From NCBI GenBank assembly GCA_052384575.1, contig JBQSUQ010000005.1: 64,000 nucleotides of DNA, one strand, 5' to 3'. Made by a program: the position numbers and the translations under genes. The notes beneath the pieces were generated by a model. The model did no database searches, was not told the origin of the DNA, and worked only from the letters and a program-made list of their open reading frames with translations. The stretch is from JBQSUQ01 sp052384575 (lineage in GTDB: Bacteria; Pseudomonadota; Gammaproteobacteria; Enterobacterales; Pasteurellaceae). Below are positions 61,084 to 64,000 of this stretch, piece after piece. Each line of letters opens with the position of its first letter. The stretch's first letter is position 1.

Positions 61084-63690
61084 TTATTTGCTACGTACTT
61101 TCCATTGTCCATCAATAAAATCGACAATCCATTTGGTTTGTTTACCATTTTTTTCGGAAGTCACATATTGACGTTTTTCTTTACGACTAAAGCGCACAAT
61201 AGCTTCATTTCCTTCAGGATCTTTAGCCGGCGCATCAGCTAAATAGCGTAATTTTTCTGGTAAACGATCTCGATATAATGCTAATTCTGCCACTTTTGGT
61301 GCGCGCGTCTCTCTTGATTTAGGGAAATTATGTGCTGACATAAACACCCCACTTGCACCATCTCGCAACACAAAATAAGCATCAGATTTTTCGCATTTCA
61401 ATTCAGGGAAATGTGTTGGTTCTTCTTTTGGTGGCGCTACTTCGCCATTTTTCAAGATCTTGCGCGTATTATCACAGCTTGTGCAAGCCATGTATTTACC
61501 AAAACGACCTAATTTCAAGTGCATATCTGCGCCACATTTATCACATTCAACAATTGGCCCATCATAGCCCTTAATTTTAAATGTGCCTTGCTCAATAAGG
61601 TAGCCATCGCAATTTGGGTTATTACCACAAATATGAATTTTTCTTTCAGGATCAATTACGTAGCTATCCATGGCAGATTCGCATTTCGGACAACGTTTAC
61701 GTGCCATGAGAGCCTTAGTTTCACTTTCGCTATCCAGTACATTGAGCAATTCAGCTTCTGGAATTAAATTCATTGTGGTTTTACAACGTTCTTTCGGTGG
61801 TAAAGCATAGCCTGTACAACCTAAGAAAACGCCGGTACTTGCAGTACGAATTGCCATATTACGTCCACAAGTTGGACAAGTGATTTCTGTTGGTACCAAA
61901 CTATTGGGTTTCATTCCACCTTCAAGTTCGTCTAATTCCGCTTGACTTAATTGATGAGAAAAATCTTTAAAGAATTGGTTTAATTCTATTTTCCAATTTT
62001 TACTACCATTAGCAATTTTATCCAAGGTATCTTCCATGTTGGCAGTAAAATCATAGTTCATCAAATCAGCAAAGGATTGATTTAAACGATCTGTTACAAT
62101 TTCGCCCATTTTTTCTGCATAAAAACGACGATTTTCTGTACGTACATAGCCGCGTTCTTGAATGGTTGAAATAATTGCAGCATAAGTTGATGGACGACCA
62201 ATACCGCGTTTTTCCAATTCTTTTACTAACGCCGCCTCAGTAAAACGTGCTGGTGGCTTAGTGAAGTGTTGACTTGGTAACACTTGTTGTAAACTGAGTA
62301 ATTCTTTTAATGTTACCGCCGGTAATTCTTGATCCTCTGGCGACTTACTCATTTGTGGCAATACTTTGGTCCAACCATCAAAACGTAAAATACGCCCTTT
62401 TGCTTTTAACTCATAATCGCCCGCACTAACAGTTAATGTCGTACTATCATATTGTGCCGCTGGCATTTGGCAAGCCACAAACTGACGCCAAATCAGATCG
62501 TATAAACGCTCTGCATCTTTTTCCATACCCGTTAATTGGGCGGCAGAAATATTGACATCTGAAGGACGAATTGCTTCATGGGCTTCTTGCGCATTTTCTT
62601 TGCTGGAATAGAAGTTTGGTTTAACTGGCAAATAATCTTTACCATAATTACTATCAATATAACCACGCACCATATTCAACGCATCTTGACTTAAATTTGT
62701 TGAGTCTGTACGCATATAAGTAATGTAGCCCGCCTCGTATAAACGTTGCGCTAACATCATGGTTTTCTTCACACTAAAGTTTAATCTTGTGCTCGCCGCC
62801 TGCTGTAATGTCGAGGTAATAAATGGCGGACGCGGTTTTGAATTTGTCGGTTTAGTCTCTAAGTCTGATACTACGAACTCAGATTTTGTTAAAAAATCCA
62901 CCGCACTTTGAGCTTGTTGCTGATTTTTAGGTTCAAATTTTTTATTTTGATAAGCCACTACATCCAAACGAATTGGATCTTTTTTCGCTGTTAAGCTATC
63001 AACTACAACATGCCAATATTCTTCTGGCTGAAATGCTTTAATTTCGCGCTCACGTTCGACTAATAATTTCACAGCAACGGATTGAACACGTCCTGCAGAT
63101 AAACCACGAGCCACTTTTTTCCATAGCAATGGCGACACCATAAAACCAACAACGCGATCTAAAAAACGACGGGTTTGTTGCGCATTCACGCGATCCATAT
63201 TTAGTTGTTCAGGGTGCTCAAATGCTTGTTTAATGGCATTTTTAGTGATTTCATTAAATACAACACGACTAAAACGCTCATCATCGCCACCAATAACTTC
63301 GCGTAAATGCCAAGCAATCGCTTCTCCTTCTCTATCCAAATCGGTTGCCAGATAAATATGATCCGCTTTTTTAGCTAATGCTTTCAATTCAGCAACCACT
63401 TTTTCCTTACCAGGCAAAATTTGATAATTGGCTTTCCAATCATGATAAGGATCCACGCCCATACGTTTTACAAGGGATTGTTGTTCCTTCTCTGCTTTAA
63501 TGCTCGCTTTTTGTTCTGCACTTAATCCTTTAGTTGAAACAGGTTTCGCTTTCTCACCAGTACTACTTCCTGCAGTGGGTAAATCACGAATATGCCCAAC
63601 ACTCGACTTCACCACATACTCATTACCTAAGTATTTATTAATGGTTTTCGCTTTAGCTGGTGATTCCACGATAACTAAAGATTTACTCAT
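61084..63690 (-). CDS. topA: DNA topoisomerase I
   Basis: An 868-residue type IA topoisomerase that relaxes negative supercoils. The Toprim domain begins LVIVESPAKAKTINKYLG and has DLDREGEAIAWHL; the active-site tyrosine is in EAGYITYMRTDSTN. The C-terminal third has three four-cysteine zinc units: CPTCGRNM, CPKCESAM and CDKCGADM. Length agrees with E. coli TopA. It is divergent from the LysR-type gene at the right edge. Confidence 0.97.
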   Translation of the reverse strand: MSKSLVIVESPAKAKTINKYLGNEYVVKSSVGHIRDLPTAGSSTGEKAKPVSTKGLSAEQKASIKAEKEQQSLVKRMGVDPYHDWKANYQILPGKEKVVAELKALAKKADHIYLATDLDREGEAIAWHLREVIGGDDERFSRVVFNEITKNAIKQAFEHPEQLNMDRVNAQQTRRFLDRVVGFMVSPLLWKKVARGLSAGRVQSVAVKLLVEREREIKAFQPEEYWHVVVDSLTAKKDPIRLDVVAYQNKKFEPKNQQQAQSAVDFLTKSEFVVSDLETKPTNSKPRPPFITSTLQQAASTRLNFSVKKTMMLAQRLYEAGYITYMRTDSTNLSQDALNMVRGYIDSNYGKDYLPVKPNFYSSKENAQEAHEAIRPSDVNISAAQLTGMEKDAERLYDLIWRQFVACQMPAAQYDSTTLTVSAGDYELKAKGRILRFDGWTKVLPQMSKSPEDQELPAVTLKELLSLQQVLPSQHFTKPPARFTEAALVKELEKRGIGRPSTYAAIISTIQERGYVRTENRRFYAEKMGEIVTDRLNQSFADLMNYDFTANMEDTLDKIANGSKNWKIELNQFFKDFSHQLSQAELDELEGGMKPNSLVPTEITCPTCGRNMAIRTASTGVFLGCTGYALPPKERCKTTMNLIPEAELLNVLDSESETKALMARKRCPKCESAMDSYVIDPERKIHICGNNPNCDGYLIEQGTFKIKGYDGPIVECDKCGADMHLKLGRFGKYMACTSCDNTRKILKNGEVAPPKEEPTHFPELKCEKSDAYFVLRDGASGVFMSAHNFPKSRETRAPKVAELALYRDRLPEKLRYLADAPAKDPEGNEAIVRFSRKEKRQYVTSEKNGKQTKWIVDFIDGQWKVRSK

Positions 63691-63797
63691 ATATTTATTA
63701 CCTAATTCACTTAATTTGTGTAAAATTTTAAAAATTCTATTTATATTGCCTAACGAGAGGTTATTAGGTCAATATTTTTTTTCAAAAAGGGGGATAA

Positions 63798-64000
63798 ATG
63801 GATAAACTAAATGCAATTTCGGTCTTTTGTAAAGTCGTAGAAACGCAAAGTTTTACCCAAGCCGCTGCCCATGAAAACATTTCCGTTGCCATGGCAAGTA
63901 AACTCGTTGCACAGCTCGAAGAACAATTACAAATCAGATTGTTACAACGCACAACAAGAAAAATCTCCACAACGGAAGCCGGCTCTCTCTATTACCAAAT
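63798..64000 (+). CDS. LysR-family transcriptional regulator, 5' part only
   Basis: The ATG at 63798 follows AAAAAGGGGG and opens a frame that runs off the window after 67 codons. MDKLNAISVFCKVVETQSFTQ and the HTH that follows (AAAHENISVAMASKLVAQLE), then LLQRTTRKISTTEAG, form the N-terminal winged helix of a LysR-type regulator. The effector domain and target are not visible. It is divergent from topA. Confidence 0.88.
   Translation, partial: MDKLNAISVFCKVVETQSFTQAAAHENISVAMASKLVAQLEEQLQIRLLQRTTRKISTTEAGSLYYQ

Noticed and set aside
1..64000. CRISPR array, prophage, complete insertion sequence, rRNA or tRNA genes
   Set aside because: I found no regularly spaced repeats, phage genes, transposase or recognisable RNA gene; intergenic regions are short and explained by promoters, terminators and leaders.

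Overview
The window is chromosomal DNA of a Pasteurellaceae bacterium of the Haemophilus influenzae type. The evidence is the Hin-type DNA uptake sequence AAGTGCGGT/ACCGCACTT, present several dozen times and often as inverted pairs that form terminators, low G+C, and proteins that read like H. influenzae orthologues (Fnr, CysB, the HI1450 dsDNA mimic, the allosteric-type carbonic anhydrase). The exact species cannot be fixed from sequence alone. An iron cluster of the FTR1/P19 type and a repeat family at the left edge suggest H. parainfluenzae or a related species as much as H. influenzae; this is inference.

Layout. 1-6300: REP-like palindromes, then a type I restriction-modification operon read leftwards (hsdM, a helix-turn-helix protein, a Doc/Fic toxin, hsdR) with no hsdS. 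6400-12050: cspD, asnS, cysB-rluB-yciO and the rplM-rpsI operon. 12476-22753: zapG, the aroF-tyrA operon, a quinone reductase/nfeD/qmcA group, modF, an OmpA-type lipoprotein, sohB and a YadGH-type ABC exporter. 22936-27549: trpEGDC(F). 27727-29385: divergent modA and modE without modBC. 29481-37291: an eight-gene iron-uptake/redox cluster (FTR1 permease, P19, DUF2318 membrane protein, two FtsX permeases, ATPase, TlpA-like lipoprotein, cytochrome c). 37463-47307: trpBA, purEK, aspC, a small kinase, smpB, hflKC, purA. 47412-51012: argG, a nucleoside-sugar-epimerase-like protein, purC, rplY. 51202-55211: a 44-codon membrane ORF, fnr, uspE, the dsDNA mimic, queF, carbonic anhydrase. 55259-64000: pntBA, purF-cvpA, a UPF0208 gene, topA and the start of a LysR regulator.

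Regulation can be read well here. TrpR operators lie before trpE and trpB, a TyrR-box palindrome before aroF, PurR boxes before purE, purC and cvpA-purF, a ModE box before modA, an FNR box before fnr, a Fur-like box before the FTR1 gene, and structured leaders before rplM and rplY. Most of the window is conserved housekeeping sequence. The parts most worth a second look are the hsdS-less restriction operon with its embedded HTH-Doc pair and its own candidate operator, and the FTR1 cluster that ends in a cytochrome c.
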